Notes: generated by a model from the letters alone, not told the origin. DNA of 14,666 nucleotides from an uncultured Actinomycetospora sp. (GCA_902805495.1 CADCTH010000542.1:1-14666), one strand, 5' to 3'; shown: positions 1 to 6,611, counted from the first letter of the stretch. Numbers and translations are program-made.

Positions 1-310
1 ACCGGGTCCTGACCGACAACGCCCGCAGCTACCGCGGCTGCCACGCCTTCGCCGCCGCCGTCGCCGAGCTCGGAGCCCGCCAGAAGTTCATCCGCCCGCA
101 CTGCCCCTGGACCAACGGCAAGGTCGAACGGTTCAACCGGACCCTGGCCCGCGAGTGGGCCTACCGCCGGCCCTACGACACCAACCACGCCCGGACCCTG
201 GCCCTCGCGCCCTGGCTCAACTACTACAACCAGCGACGCCCCCACACCGCCTGCCACAGCAAGCCACCCACCAGCCGCCTGTCACCAACGTGACGGCCGA
301 GTACAACTAG
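1..310 (+). mobile_element. 3' end of an IS481-family insertion sequence (partial)
   Basis: The left edge of the window cuts into an insertion sequence; only the last part of its transposase gene and the right end are present. The family is judged from the translated transposase. The right terminus is not resolved because the left inverted repeat lies outside the window. The stretch up to the TAG at 308-310 is included because, read in another frame, it continues the usual IS481 C-terminus, so it was probably part of the element. No target-site duplication can be tested from one end. Confidence 0.7.
3..293 (+). pseudogene. IS481-type transposase, C-terminal part, frameshifted near its end
   Basis: The visible 96 codons encode the last part of a DDE (retroviral-integrase fold) transposase. 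The second catalytic aspartate is in LTDN (visible residue 5) and the catalytic glutamate in TNGKVERFNRTL (residue 42). The YNQRRPHTA block and the PPTSRL tail are typical of IS481 enzymes. The current frame ends at TGA 291-293 after RLSPT. Family members usually continue after SRL with a short tail such as TN-x(3-5)-Y-x. Exactly such a tail, TNVTAEYN followed by TAG at 308-310, is present in a different frame just after the CTG-TC at about 279-283. One missing base, or two extra, near 279-283 would explain this. The element is probably decayed or changed at its C-terminus. The 5' part is outside the window. Confidence 0.7.
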
Positions 311-412
311 TCGCGCCAAGGGGATCCGCACGTCAGCGCTCCTGCGTCGCGCTGCCCCGCGATCCCCGGCGCGCTCCGGCGGTCGGCGTGGTCGGCGTCT
401 GCCCCCACACGC

Positions 413-447
413 ACGAACCGGCGCCCCCGATGGGGACGCCGGCTCGT
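413..447. terminator. Strong GC-rich hairpin, candidate terminator for the minus strand
   Basis: Positions 413-427 pair with 432-447. The stem has fourteen base pairs, one A-C mismatch (417/443), one bulged A (436) and a CGAT loop at 428-431. It lies 15 nt beyond the TGA (463-465) of the minus-strand coding remnant, where a terminator would be expected. There is no clear U-run on either strand, so it may act as a GC-only actinobacterial terminator or be a different structured element. Confidence 0.45.
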
Positions 448-462
448 ATCTGGGAGGAAGTG

Positions 463-618
463 TCAGCTCGGGACCCGCACGGGCCCGGTCGTCCCACCGT
501 CCGCTGAGATGCGCTCATCGGCGTGGAGACTGGTATCGATCAGCTCCCGTGCGCGGTACGGCGCCGGGTCGACCGGGTCCTCGTGATGCGGTGCGGGGTG
601 TTCCCTGCGTCCAATCCA
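463..618 (-). pseudogene. Short coding remnant without a canonical start
   Basis: This minus-strand frame runs from a stop at 619-621 to TGA at 463-465 and translates to about 51 residues ending in ELIDTSLHADERISADGG and a short PVRVPS tail. From about 595 downward roughly four fifths of codons end in G or C, the level expected for coding DNA here, whereas competing frames look random. There is no ATG, GTG or TTG in frame; the only odd candidate is ATT at 613-615, preceded by GAGGTG. The simplest reading is the C-terminal remnant of a gene broken by frameshift or IS activity, followed by its own hairpin (413-447). I do not recognise the protein. A real small gene with a non-standard start is possible but less likely. 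Confidence 0.3.
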
Positions 619-731
619 TCACCTCGATCCCGGTCGGAAACCTTCGGTCGTGACTGCAGCGCGATCAGCCCTCAGCTCGTGTGATCAGCACCACAACGAC
701 ACCCCTGAACATACTCGCGACGCCCGCTCGG

Positions 732-1235
732 TCAAGGGTCTCGGCGCTCCAGCTGCTGGAGCAAACGCTTGCGTTCGACACCGGGCCCCCCGCCCGAGGG
801 GTGCCCCGCCGCGGTCACGACGCGGTGGCAGGGCACGAGCAGGCTGACGGGGTTCCGGGCGTTCGCGGTGCCGACGGCCTGGGCCGCGCGGGGCTTGTCG
901 ATCGCCGCCGCGAGCGCGCCGTAGGTCGTCACCGCGCCGTACGGGACGTCCTGCAGCGCGGCGAAGACGGCGCGGGCGAAGGGTGTCCCGGGCGGGTCGA
1001 CGGGCAGCGAGAACGTGCGGCGCGTGCCGGCGAAGTACTCGTCCAGCTCGCCCGCGAGGTCGTCGAGGGCCGCACACGCGCCGTCGTCGGGCTCGCCGAA
1101 CGCCGGGTCCGGGCCGCGTTCCCGCTGGTCGTGGACGTGCACGCCGACCACGGCGCCCGCGTCGTCGTCCCAGGTCAGGGTGAGCGGGCCGATGGGGCTC
1201 GAGACGACGCGGTACCGGCGGGAGGAGACCGTCAC
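732..1235 (-). CDS. ogt: Methylated-DNA--protein-cysteine S-methyltransferase (Ogt type)
   Basis: A suicide repair enzyme that moves the methyl or alkyl group from O6-alkylguanine (and O4-alkylthymine) in DNA onto its own cysteine. The 167-residue length fits stand-alone Ogt. The N-terminal ribonuclease-H-like domain (about 8-80) is followed by the DNA-binding and active-site domain, with VPYGAVTTYGALAAAI (97-112) and the active-site motif VPCHRVV with Cys136. The region after PCHRVV is slightly unusual: GHPSGGGPGVERKRLL replaces the common GxLTGYxGGLxRKxxLL, so the conserved Tyr of that loop is missing. GTG start, with GAGAGGG four nucleotides upstream. It is divergent from the oxidoreductase at 1271, with only 35 bp between the two starts. 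Confidence 0.93.
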   Translation of the reverse strand: MTVSSRRYRVVSSPIGPLTLTWDDDAGAVVGVHVHDQRERGPDPAFGEPDDGACAALDDLAGELDEYFAGTRRTFSLPVDPPGTPFARAVFAALQDVPYGAVTTYGALAAAIDKPRAAQAVGTANARNPVSLLVPCHRVVTAAGHPSGGGPGVERKRLLQQLERRDP

Positions 1236-1245
1236 GCGTCCCTCT

Positions 1246-1261
1246 CTACCCGCGGGGGTAG
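1246..1261. promoter_or_regulatory. Centred palindrome in the divergent ogt/oxidoreductase promoter
   Basis: CTACCC (1246-1251) and GGGTAG (1256-1261) form a perfect 6-bp inverted repeat around GCGG. Its centre (1253.5) is practically midway between the GTG starts at 1235 and 1271. In a 35-bp divergent spacer a repressor or activator bound here would affect both genes. The TAG of each arm could also contribute to -10-like elements. The sequence shows the palindrome; the operator role is inferred. Confidence 0.4.
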
Positions 1262-1270
1262 CCGCGGCAT

Positions 1271-2209
1271 GTGCGTGCCATCGGAGTCCACGAGTACGGC
1301 GGGCCCGACGCCCTCGAGGTCGTCGAGCTGCCCGAGCCCCACGCCGGGCGCGGGGAGGTCCGGCTGCGCGTGCGGGCGGCGGCGGTGAACCCCACCGACA
1401 CGCTCGTCCGCGATGGCGCGCGGGCCGAGCACCAGAGGAAGGACCCGCCGCCCTACGTGCCGGGGATGGACGCCGTCGGCGAGGTCGACGAGATCGGCGA
1501 GGGCAGCGACACCGAGCTGCACGTGGGCGACGCGGCGATGGCGATCGTCGTGCCGGACGGCAGCCACGGCGCCTACGCCGAGCACGTCGTCGTGCCGGCG
1601 GCGTCGGTGGTGCGCGCGCCCGCCGGGATGACGGCGGTGGAGGCCGCGACGGTGCCGATGAACGCGCTCACCGCGCGTCTCGCCCTGGACACGCTCGGGC
1701 TCGCGCCCGGGCAGACCGTCGCCGTGACCGGCGCGGCCGGGGCGTTCGGGGGTTACGTCGTGCAGCTCGCGAAGGCCGACCGCCTCACCGTCGTCGCCGA
1801 CGCCGCGGAGGTCGACGAGGAGCTGGTGGCATCGCTCGGCGCCGACGTCGTCGTCCGCCGTGGGGACGACGTGGCCCGGCGGATCCGCGACGGCCAGCCC
1901 GGCGGGGTGGACGCGGTGGTCGACGGGTCGCTGCAGGGCGAGGAGCTCGTGGACGCGGTGCGCGACGGCGGGACGATCGTGACGGTGCGCGGGTACCGGG
2001 GCTCCGGCGGCCGCGGGATCACCTGGGCACCGGTGCTCGTCCGCACGGTCGCCACCGACCACGCGCGACTGGACGCCCTGCGCCGCCAGGTCGAGCAGGG
2101 CGTGCTGACGCCGCGCGTCGCCGACACGATCCCGGCGGAGAAGGCGCCCGAGGCGCACCGGCGCCTCGAGGCCGGCGGCGTCCGGGGCCGCCTGGTGCTG
2201 ACCTTCTGA
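1271..2209 (+). CDS. Quinone oxidoreductase-like medium-chain dehydrogenase/reductase, zinc-independent
   Basis: 312 residues, the usual length of the quinone oxidoreductase (QOR) branch of the medium-chain dehydrogenase/reductase family, which uses NAD(P)H to reduce quinones or other activated alkenes and carbonyls. The GroES-like domain is N-terminal, with YVPGMDAVGEV (62-72). The Rossmann domain carries the nucleotide-binding motif GAAGAFGG (154-161), followed by VVQLAK. The C-terminal PAEKAPEAHRRLEAGGVRGRLVL is typical of QORs. The cysteine-rich structural-zinc loop and catalytic zinc ligands of true alcohol dehydrogenases are absent. GTG start at 1271; an out-of-frame ATG overlaps it at 1269. 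Divergent from ogt and convergent with the Nramp-like gene. The substrate cannot be told from sequence. Confidence 0.88.
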   Translation: MRAIGVHEYGGPDALEVVELPEPHAGRGEVRLRVRAAAVNPTDTLVRDGARAEHQRKDPPPYVPGMDAVGEVDEIGEGSDTELHVGDAAMAIVVPDGSHGAYAEHVVVPAASVVRAPAGMTAVEAATVPMNALTARLALDTLGLAPGQTVAVTGAAGAFGGYVVQLAKADRLTVVADAAEVDEELVASLGADVVVRRGDDVARRIRDGQPGGVDAVVDGSLQGEELVDAVRDGGTIVTVRGYRGSGGRGITWAPVLVRTVATDHARLDALRRQVEQGVLTPRVADTIPAEKAPEAHRRLEAGGVRGRLVLTF

Positions 2210-2263
2210 CCTTCTGTGTGAGCGAAATTCGCGGCTATGGCCGAGAAGATCACGCACATGGAG
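2210..2263. other. Short convergent spacer with weak palindromes
   Basis: The 54 bp between the oxidoreductase stop and the Nramp-like stop contain GCGAA-A-TTCGC (2222-2232) and CGGC-TATG-GCCG (2232-2243). Neither is a strong terminator and there is no T-run. An 8-nt direct repeat (TGACCTTC twice) spans the oxidoreductase stop codon. Confidence 0.35.
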
Positions 2264-3559
2264 CTAGCCTAACAGGTCGACCAGCTCCGACGCGCACAGC
2301 CCGAAGAACAGCAGCGCCGACCCGACGAGCAGGGTCGTCGAGAGCCACCCGTTGCGCCACTCGGCGGGCGTCCGGCGCCCGCCCAGCAGCCAGAGCAGCG
2401 TCACGGCGAGGAACGGCATGAAGAACGCCCCGAGCGCGCCGTACGCCACCACGAGGGCGAACGGGCGCCCGAGGAAGAGCAGCGCCATCGGCGGGAACGT
2501 CAGCCACAGCAGATAGGCCCGGTACGGGAGGCTGCGGGTGGCGTCCTCGGAGAGCTGCCCGGCGGCGGCGAGCTCCTCCGGGGTGCGGGCGACGGCCTCG
2601 CGGCGGGTGCGGACGAAGTCGGTGACCAACAGGCTCACGCCCTGCCACACCCCGAGCAGCGACGAGAACGACGTCGCGAAGAAGCCGACGAGGAACAGCG
2701 TGGCGATCACGGGGCCGAAGCGCTGGGCGAGGATCGCGTCGAGGTCGAGCAGGCCGCGGTCGCTCTCGACCAGCGCGATGTTCGCCGTGTACAGCAGCTC
2801 GGCGCCGACCACGAGCATGGCGGCGACGAAGATGCCGGTGGTGATGTAGGCGACGCGGTTGTCGAGGCGCATGATCCGCATCGAGCTGTCGCGCCAGCCC
2901 TTGGCGTTGACCCAGTAGCCGTACGCGGCCATGGTCACCGTGCCGCCGACGCCGCCGACCAGGCCCAGTGTGTAGATCCCCGAGCCGGCGGGCAGCGTCG
3001 GGAGCAGGCCCGCCAGCATCGCCGGGACGTCGGGCAGCACGAGGATCGCGAGGCCCACCACGACGACGAACATGACGCCGACCAGCACCGTCATGATCTT
3101 CTCGAAGACTCGGTACGAGCCGAACCACACGAGCACCAGCCCGAGCAGCCCGCACGGGATGCCCCACCCCGGGATCGAGCCGCCGAACATCGCCGCCAGC
3201 GGCAGCGCTGACGACGTCATGGCCGTCGCGCCGTAGACGAACCCCCAGATCACGACGTAGACGACGAAGTACCCCGTCGTCCAGGGCCCGAGCGAGCGCC
3301 AGCCCGCGAAGATCGTCGAGCCGGTGGCGAGGTGCCAGCGTCCCGCCGCCTCGGCCAGCGCGATCTTGACGACGACGCCGAGCACCACCGCCCACAGCAG
3401 CGTGTAGCCGTACTCGGAGCCGGCGACGAGCGTGGCGACGAGGTCGCCGGCGCCCACGCCGGTGGCCGCGACGACGATGCCCGGGCCGACGATGCTCCAG
3501 CGCCGGCGGGGCTCCTGCACGTCCGCGGTCCCGACGTCCTGCGTCCCCCGATCGGTCAT
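2264..3559 (-). CDS. Nramp-related membrane transporter without the canonical metal motifs
   Basis: A 431-residue polytopic membrane protein with about 11 hydrophobic segments, matching the Nramp (SLC11, MntH) fold in length and layout. Classical Nramps bind Mn2+/Fe2+ with DPGN in TM1 and MPH in TM6. Here the TM1 position reads AATGVGAGDLVA (about 31-42) and the TM6 position TVTMAAYGYWVNAKGW (207-222), so the usual Asp/Asn and Met ligands are missing or shifted; Asp39 may be a relic. This places it in the divergent Nramp-related group, whose members need not carry Mn or Fe (other divalent ions such as Mg2+ are known for some relatives), so the substrate is open. ATG start with GGTGGA nine nucleotides upstream. 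It lies 34 bp after the MBL-fold gene, likely as the third gene of that operon. Confidence 0.8.
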   Translation of the reverse strand: MTDRGTQDVGTADVQEPRRRWSIVGPGIVVAATGVGAGDLVATLVAGSEYGYTLLWAVVLGVVVKIALAEAAGRWHLATGSTIFAGWRSLGPWTTGYFVVYVVIWGFVYGATAMTSSALPLAAMFGGSIPGWGIPCGLLGLVLVWFGSYRVFEKIMTVLVGVMFVVVVGLAILVLPDVPAMLAGLLPTLPAGSGIYTLGLVGGVGGTVTMAAYGYWVNAKGWRDSSMRIMRLDNRVAYITTGIFVAAMLVVGAELLYTANIALVESDRGLLDLDAILAQRFGPVIATLFLVGFFATSFSSLLGVWQGVSLLVTDFVRTRREAVARTPEELAAAGQLSEDATRSLPYRAYLLWLTFPPMALLFLGRPFALVVAYGALGAFFMPFLAVTLLWLLGGRRTPAEWRNGWLSTTLLVGSALLFFGLCASELVDLLG

Positions 3560-3593
3560 GGCGGGCAGTCCACCAGCTCCCCCGGGCCCGTGG

Positions 3594-4331
3594 CTACGAC
3601 TCGCGGCCCCGGGCGCTCGCCACCGCCTCCGCCGGCGTCCCGCGCCACGCCGGGCCGTGGCCGGGCAGGAGCACGGCGGCGTCGAGCGCCGCGAGCGTGT
3701 CGAGGGCGGCGTCGGCGCGGGCCGTGTCGTGGTCGAAGAACGCGGGGAGGCGCTGGGGCCCGGTGCGGGCGGTAATCGGGTGGCCCGTGGCCAGCGCGTC
3801 GCCGCTGACGAGCACGCCCGCGTCGCCGAGCAGGTAGGCGGTGTGGCCGCTGGTGTGCCCGGGCGTGGCGACGGGGACGGGGCGGCCGGGGAGGTTGAGG
3901 GGCCCGTCGGGCAGGGCGCGCGCCGTCGGCACGCTCACCGACCGCAGGGCGCCGAGCCGAGCGATCGTCGCCGCCCAGACGAGCACCCGCGGGCGCCAGG
4001 CCTGGCGGGCGACGTCGGCGGGCGTGGCCTGCTCGAGGAACTCGCGGCGGGCGTGGCGGGCCTCGGTCTCGCCGGTGAGCACCGGGAACCCGTGACGGGC
4101 GGCCAGCGGGGCGAGGCCGCCGACGTGGTCGACGTGGCCGTGGGTGACCAGCGCGGCGACGACGTCACCCGGCGCCCGGCCGATCGCGGCGAGCGAGGCC
4201 TCCACCGCCGCGGCGTCGCCGGGGTAGCCGCCGTCGATCAGCGTCACGGCGTCGCCGTCGTCGATGAGCACCCAGTTCACGGCGGCCGCGCGCACGAGGT
4301 GCACGCCGTCGGCGACGCGCTCGATCCTCAC
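3594..4331 (-). CDS. Metallo-beta-lactamase-fold hydrolase
   Basis: 245 residues with the complete metal-binding set of the MBL fold: THGHVDH (63-69, His64, His66, Asp68, His69), PGHTSGH (157-163, His159), SGD (176-178, Asp178 bridging two metals) and PGHG (223-226, His225). This predicts a two-metal hydrolase, usually zinc, of the glyoxalase-II-like broad class that cleaves thioesters, esters or lactones. There is no signal peptide, so it is cytoplasmic. The GTG start overlaps the stop of the upstream hydrolase in GTGA (4328-4331), so the two are translationally coupled and probably act together. The substrate is not identifiable; beta-lactam resistance should not be assumed. Confidence 0.9.
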   Translation of the reverse strand: MRIERVADGVHLVRAAAVNWVLIDDGDAVTLIDGGYPGDAAAVEASLAAIGRAPGDVVAALVTHGHVDHVGGLAPLAARHGFPVLTGETEARHARREFLEQATPADVARQAWRPRVLVWAATIARLGALRSVSVPTARALPDGPLNLPGRPVPVATPGHTSGHTAYLLGDAGVLVSGDALATGHPITARTGPQRLPAFFDHDTARADAALDTLAALDAAVLLPGHGPAWRGTPAEAVASARGRES

Positions 4332-5446
4332 GGCGCCCGCACCCCCACGTGCTCGCCGAGGAACGCGGCCACCCCGGGGCGGGTCAGCTGGGCGCCCGGG
4401 CTGCCGAAGGGGTAGTCGAAGACGTGGTCGGCGTGCGGCACCTCGAGGAGCCTGCCGGGCACGCCCGCATCGCGCAGCGCCCGGTCGTAGCCGCGCACGA
4501 GGTCGGGGAAGACGAAGTGGTCAGCCGCCCCGAGCACCACGAGTGTCGGCGGCAGGTCGGGGCGCACGAGGTCGGTCGGGGAGCCCGCGCGCACGGCGGC
4601 GACCTGGTCGGCCGCCGCCCCGCCGAGCACGGCGTCCTGCAGTGAGCGGTCGATCCGGCGCAGGTCGGTGACCGGGTAGTAGGCCACCACGGCGCGCGGG
4701 CGGGGCACGTCGTACTCCCCGGCGACCACCCCGGCCGCGGTGCTCAGGGCGAGGGTCGCCCCCGCCGACTGGCCGGCGAGGACCATCCGCTGCGGGTCGA
4801 GGTCCTCGTCGGCGGCGTGCGCGACGGCCCAGGCCATGGCCGCCGCGACGTCTCGGCGCTGGCCCTCCCCCACCGGCGCCGGCGGCGGGAGGCGGTACTC
4901 CACGGAGACCACCGCGTAGCCCCGGTCGGCGAGCCAGCGGTTGAGCGCGGTGCGGTCGTCGCGCTCGCCGCGCACCCAGCTGCCGCCGTGCACCCACACG
5001 ACCACGGGGTGCGGGCCGGGCCCGGCGGGGCGGTAGAGGTCGAGGGACAGGGGCCGCCCGAGCTCGTCGACGCCGTAGGGCTCCGTGCGGTCGGGACGCC
5101 CGTCGGGCTGGGCGGTGACGGTGAGGGCCTGCCACCAGTCGACGGTGACGCCCTCCGCGCTCGCGGTGCGCGTCTGGTCGACGAGGACGCCGGCGAGCGC
5201 GATCGGCGCGGCGAGCGCGAGGGCGCCGAGGACCCCGCCGACCCGGGGCGACCCGAGGCCCCACGCCAGCGCGCCGAGCCCGACGCCGACCAGGGCGGCC
5301 AGCGCGGCGTGCAGCGGGTACTGGCCGGTGACGAAGGACCCGAGGAAGCCGAGGACGGGCAGCCGCGGCGCGTACGTCCCGATCGCGACGACGAGCACGG
5401 TGGCGATCCACACGACGGCCACGACCCGGACCAGCCACACGAGCAC
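4328..5446 (-). CDS. Membrane-anchored alpha/beta hydrolase (esterase/lipase-like)
   Basis: 372 residues. The first 90 hold three hydrophobic segments (about 3-23, 45-63, 70-90), then comes an alpha/beta-hydrolase domain. Catalytic features are the oxyanion-hole HGGSW (153-157), the nucleophile GQSAG (Ser227), the acid Asp309 in LGAADHFVF and the histidine, most likely His341, in VPHADHVF. HGG plus GxSxG is typical of the hormone-sensitive-lipase/carboxylesterase-type hydrolases. With three membrane segments the catalytic domain would lie outside if the N-terminus is inside, which is inference. GTG start with GAGGAGG seven nucleotides upstream, a strong ribosome site. First gene of the hydrolase, MBL-fold hydrolase, Nramp-like operon. 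The natural ester substrate is unknown. Confidence 0.88.
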   Translation of the reverse strand: MLVWLVRVVAVVWIATVLVVAIGTYAPRLPVLGFLGSFVTGQYPLHAALAALVGVGLGALAWGLGSPRVGGVLGALALAAPIALAGVLVDQTRTASAEGVTVDWWQALTVTAQPDGRPDRTEPYGVDELGRPLSLDLYRPAGPGPHPVVVWVHGGSWVRGERDDRTALNRWLADRGYAVVSVEYRLPPPAPVGEGQRRDVAAAMAWAVAHAADEDLDPQRMVLAGQSAGATLALSTAAGVVAGEYDVPRPRAVVAYYPVTDLRRIDRSLQDAVLGGAAADQVAAVRAGSPTDLVRPDLPPTLVVLGAADHFVFPDLVRGYDRALRDAGVPGRLLEVPHADHVFDYPFGSPGAQLTRPGVAAFLGEHVGVRAP

Positions 5447-5472
5447 CCGGTGTCCTCCTCGCCCGCGGGGTC

Positions 5473-5516
5473 GGTGATCACCTCACCACGACGGCAGCGA
5501 ACGCGCTGTTCGCTGC
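5473..5516. promoter_or_regulatory. Two palindromes upstream of the hydrolase operon
   Basis: GGTGATCACC (5473-5482) is a perfect 10-bp palindrome. GCAGCGAAC (5494-5502) and GTTCGCTGC (5508-5516) form a perfect 9-bp inverted repeat around GCGCT. They lie about 27-70 bp upstream of the GTG at 5446, where an operator of the minus-strand operon would be expected. The core GAAC-N5-GTTC resembles an actinobacterial LexA box but has five instead of four central bases. Confidence 0.4.
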
Positions 5517-5539
5517 GTCTAGGCGTGCGAAGTCCGCGT

Positions 5540-5639
5540 TGATCAGGCAACGCGCGGAGCGTTTCGCCGGCTGCCCGTGATCAGGGAGCGCGTGTGGTCG
5601 ATGTCGATCTCCGACGTGACCGCACGGACTCCCTGATCA
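5540..5639. repeat. TGATCAGG repeat group with an 11-bp inverted pair
   Basis: TGATCAGGGAG (5578-5588) and its exact inverse CTCCCTGATCA (5629-5639) are separated by 40 bp. A third related copy, TGATCAGGCAACGCGCGGAG, begins at 5540. The spacing does not fit CRISPR repeats. Together they look like an intergenic repeat element or a multi-site operator. Confidence 0.45.
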
Positions 5640-5654
5640 TCCTGCGCGCCGACC

Positions 5655-5760
5655 CCGCCACCGCTCATGATCGTGGCGGATTTCCTCGCGTTGAACGCCA
5701 GCGTGGCCCCCACGCTGGCACACCCCGTGTGCCACCCCTCCCCACGCCGCGAGGCGGGGG
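5655..5760. terminator. Hairpin cluster after the TspO-like gene
   Basis: Four stem-loops follow each other: 5655-5661/5673-5679 (7 bp, 11-nt loop), 5697-5706/5710-5719 (10 bp perfect, CCC loop), 5716-5723/5727-5734 (8 bp perfect, CCC loop) and 5740-5748/5753-5760 (8 bp with one bulged A, GCGA loop). The second and third share 5716-5719 and so exclude each other. The fourth starts two bases past the minus-strand stop codon at 5763, consistent with factor-independent termination or 3'-end protection. No T-run follows any of them. Confidence 0.5.
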
Positions 5761-5762
5761 GG

Positions 5763-6572
5763 TCAGCCGAGGGCGGCGGGGACGCGGCGGCCGGGCGGGG
5801 CGACGAGCACGCGGCGCACGGCCGTCGCGAGCACCGCGACCAGGGCCACGAGGGCGGCGACCACCACGGCGACGGGCGGGCCCATCACCACGATCGCGGC
5901 GAGCGCCCAGACCACGGACGCGGCGTAGGGCAGCGCCCCGGCGCCGCGGGCCACCACGACGGCGGCGATCGCGCCGGTGACCAGCAGCACGAGCGCGCCG
6001 AGCACCGTCGCCACGCCGCCGGCGCCCGGGGCCCCGAGGAACGTGCCGGTGGTAGCGGCGCCGACGACGGTGGCCACGCTGACCCAGCCCGCGTAGAGGG
6101 CGACGGGGCCGTGGAGCAGCAGGCGGTCGGCGACGCCCGCGGCCGGCAGGCGCGTCAGCTGCGCCAGCGCCACCGCCAGCACCACGAGCAGCGCGACGAT
6201 GACCACCTGCGCGAGCACGACCGCCTGCGCGGAGAACGCGAGGATCCACCCGGCGTTGAGCAGCGTCGACGCGACCAGCCACCAGCCGGTCGCCCGGTGC
6301 ACCGCCCGGCCGGGCTGGCCGGGCAGCACCTGGCGCACCGCCAGCAGCAGGATCGCGGCGTAGATCGGGCCCCAGATCGAGAACGCAGCGGGCGCGGGCA
6401 TGACCACGGTGGTGTTCTCCTGCGCCACCTGGCCCACCGACAACCCGAACGCCCCCGACCCGCCGAGGGCGCCCGCGACGATCTGCAGCACGGCGCCGAG
6501 CAGCAGGGCGACGGACCGGACGCGGTCCGCGGTGGTGGGCCTCGTGGTGCGCGCGGACACGGTCGTGGTCAT
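5763..6572 (-). CDS. TspO/MBR-like multi-pass membrane protein
   Basis: About 269 residues with seven or eight hydrophobic helices. PAPAAFSIWGPIYAAILLL and the following STLLNAGWILAFSAQ segment match the long bacterial proteins classed as tryptophan-rich sensory proteins related to TspO, whose ligands include tetrapyrroles; it is clearly longer than classical TspO (about 160 residues). Function is not established for this subgroup. I place the start at the ATG at 6570-6572 because GGAGGAG lies just upstream of it (6576-6582). An ATG four codons earlier (6582-6584) is in frame, but that ribosome site would then lie inside the gene; GAGAGG upstream leaves it possible. Divergent from marR across a spacer with two palindromes, so probably a MarR target. 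Confidence 0.75.
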   Translation of the reverse strand: MTTTVSARTTRPTTADRVRSVALLLGAVLQIVAGALGGSGAFGLSVGQVAQENTTVVMPAPAAFSIWGPIYAAILLLAVRQVLPGQPGRAVHRATGWWLVASTLLNAGWILAFSAQAVVLAQVVIVALLVVLAVALAQLTRLPAAGVADRLLLHGPVALYAGWVSVATVVGAATTGTFLGAPGAGGVATVLGALVLLVTGAIAAVVVARGAGALPYAASVVWALAAIVVMGPPVAVVVAALVALVAVLATAVRRVLVAPPGRRVPAALG

Positions 6573-6593
6573 GTTCTCCTCCATGGTCGAACC

Positions 6594-6608
6594 TCTCGAC
6601 GGTCGAGA
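6594..6608. promoter_or_regulatory. Palindromic operator candidate 1, MarR intergenic region
   Basis: TCTCGAC-G-GTCGAGA is a perfect 15-bp palindrome between the divergent TspO-like and marR genes. It covers the position expected for the -35 region of the marR promoter and lies about 20 bp upstream of the TspO-like start. MarR dimers typically bind palindromes of 15-20 bp. Confidence 0.5.
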
Positions 6609-6611
6609 TTA

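Larger units (their letters stand above)
311..731. other. Intergenic region between the IS end and ogt
   Basis: About 420 bp without a complete gene. It holds the hairpin at 413-447 and the minus-strand remnant at 463-618. From 622 to 731 I see no coding signal or strong terminator, only a near-palindrome around TGATCA at about 681-686. Codon bias is weaker here than in neighbouring genes, as expected for decayed sequence beside an insertion element. Confidence 0.5.

Noticed and set aside
333..518. A 61-codon minus-strand frame starting at 518
   Set aside because: It reads through the strong hairpin and has poor third-position bias; the overlapping frame 463-618 fits coding better.
681..1388. 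A 235-codon plus-strand frame opposite ogt
   Set aside because: Antisense shadow of the well-supported ogt gene, with no family motifs.
3594..4331. Reading the MBL-fold protein as a beta-lactam resistance gene
   Set aside because: The motifs are those of the broad MBL superfamily; no signal peptide or features particular to class B beta-lactamases are visible.
5494..5516. Canonical LexA (SOS) box
   Set aside because: The central spacer is five bases, not four, so it does not match the known actinobacterial box.
5540..5639. CRISPR array from the TGATCAGG repeats
   Set aside because: Only three short copies, one inverted, with unequal spacing and no cas genes nearby.
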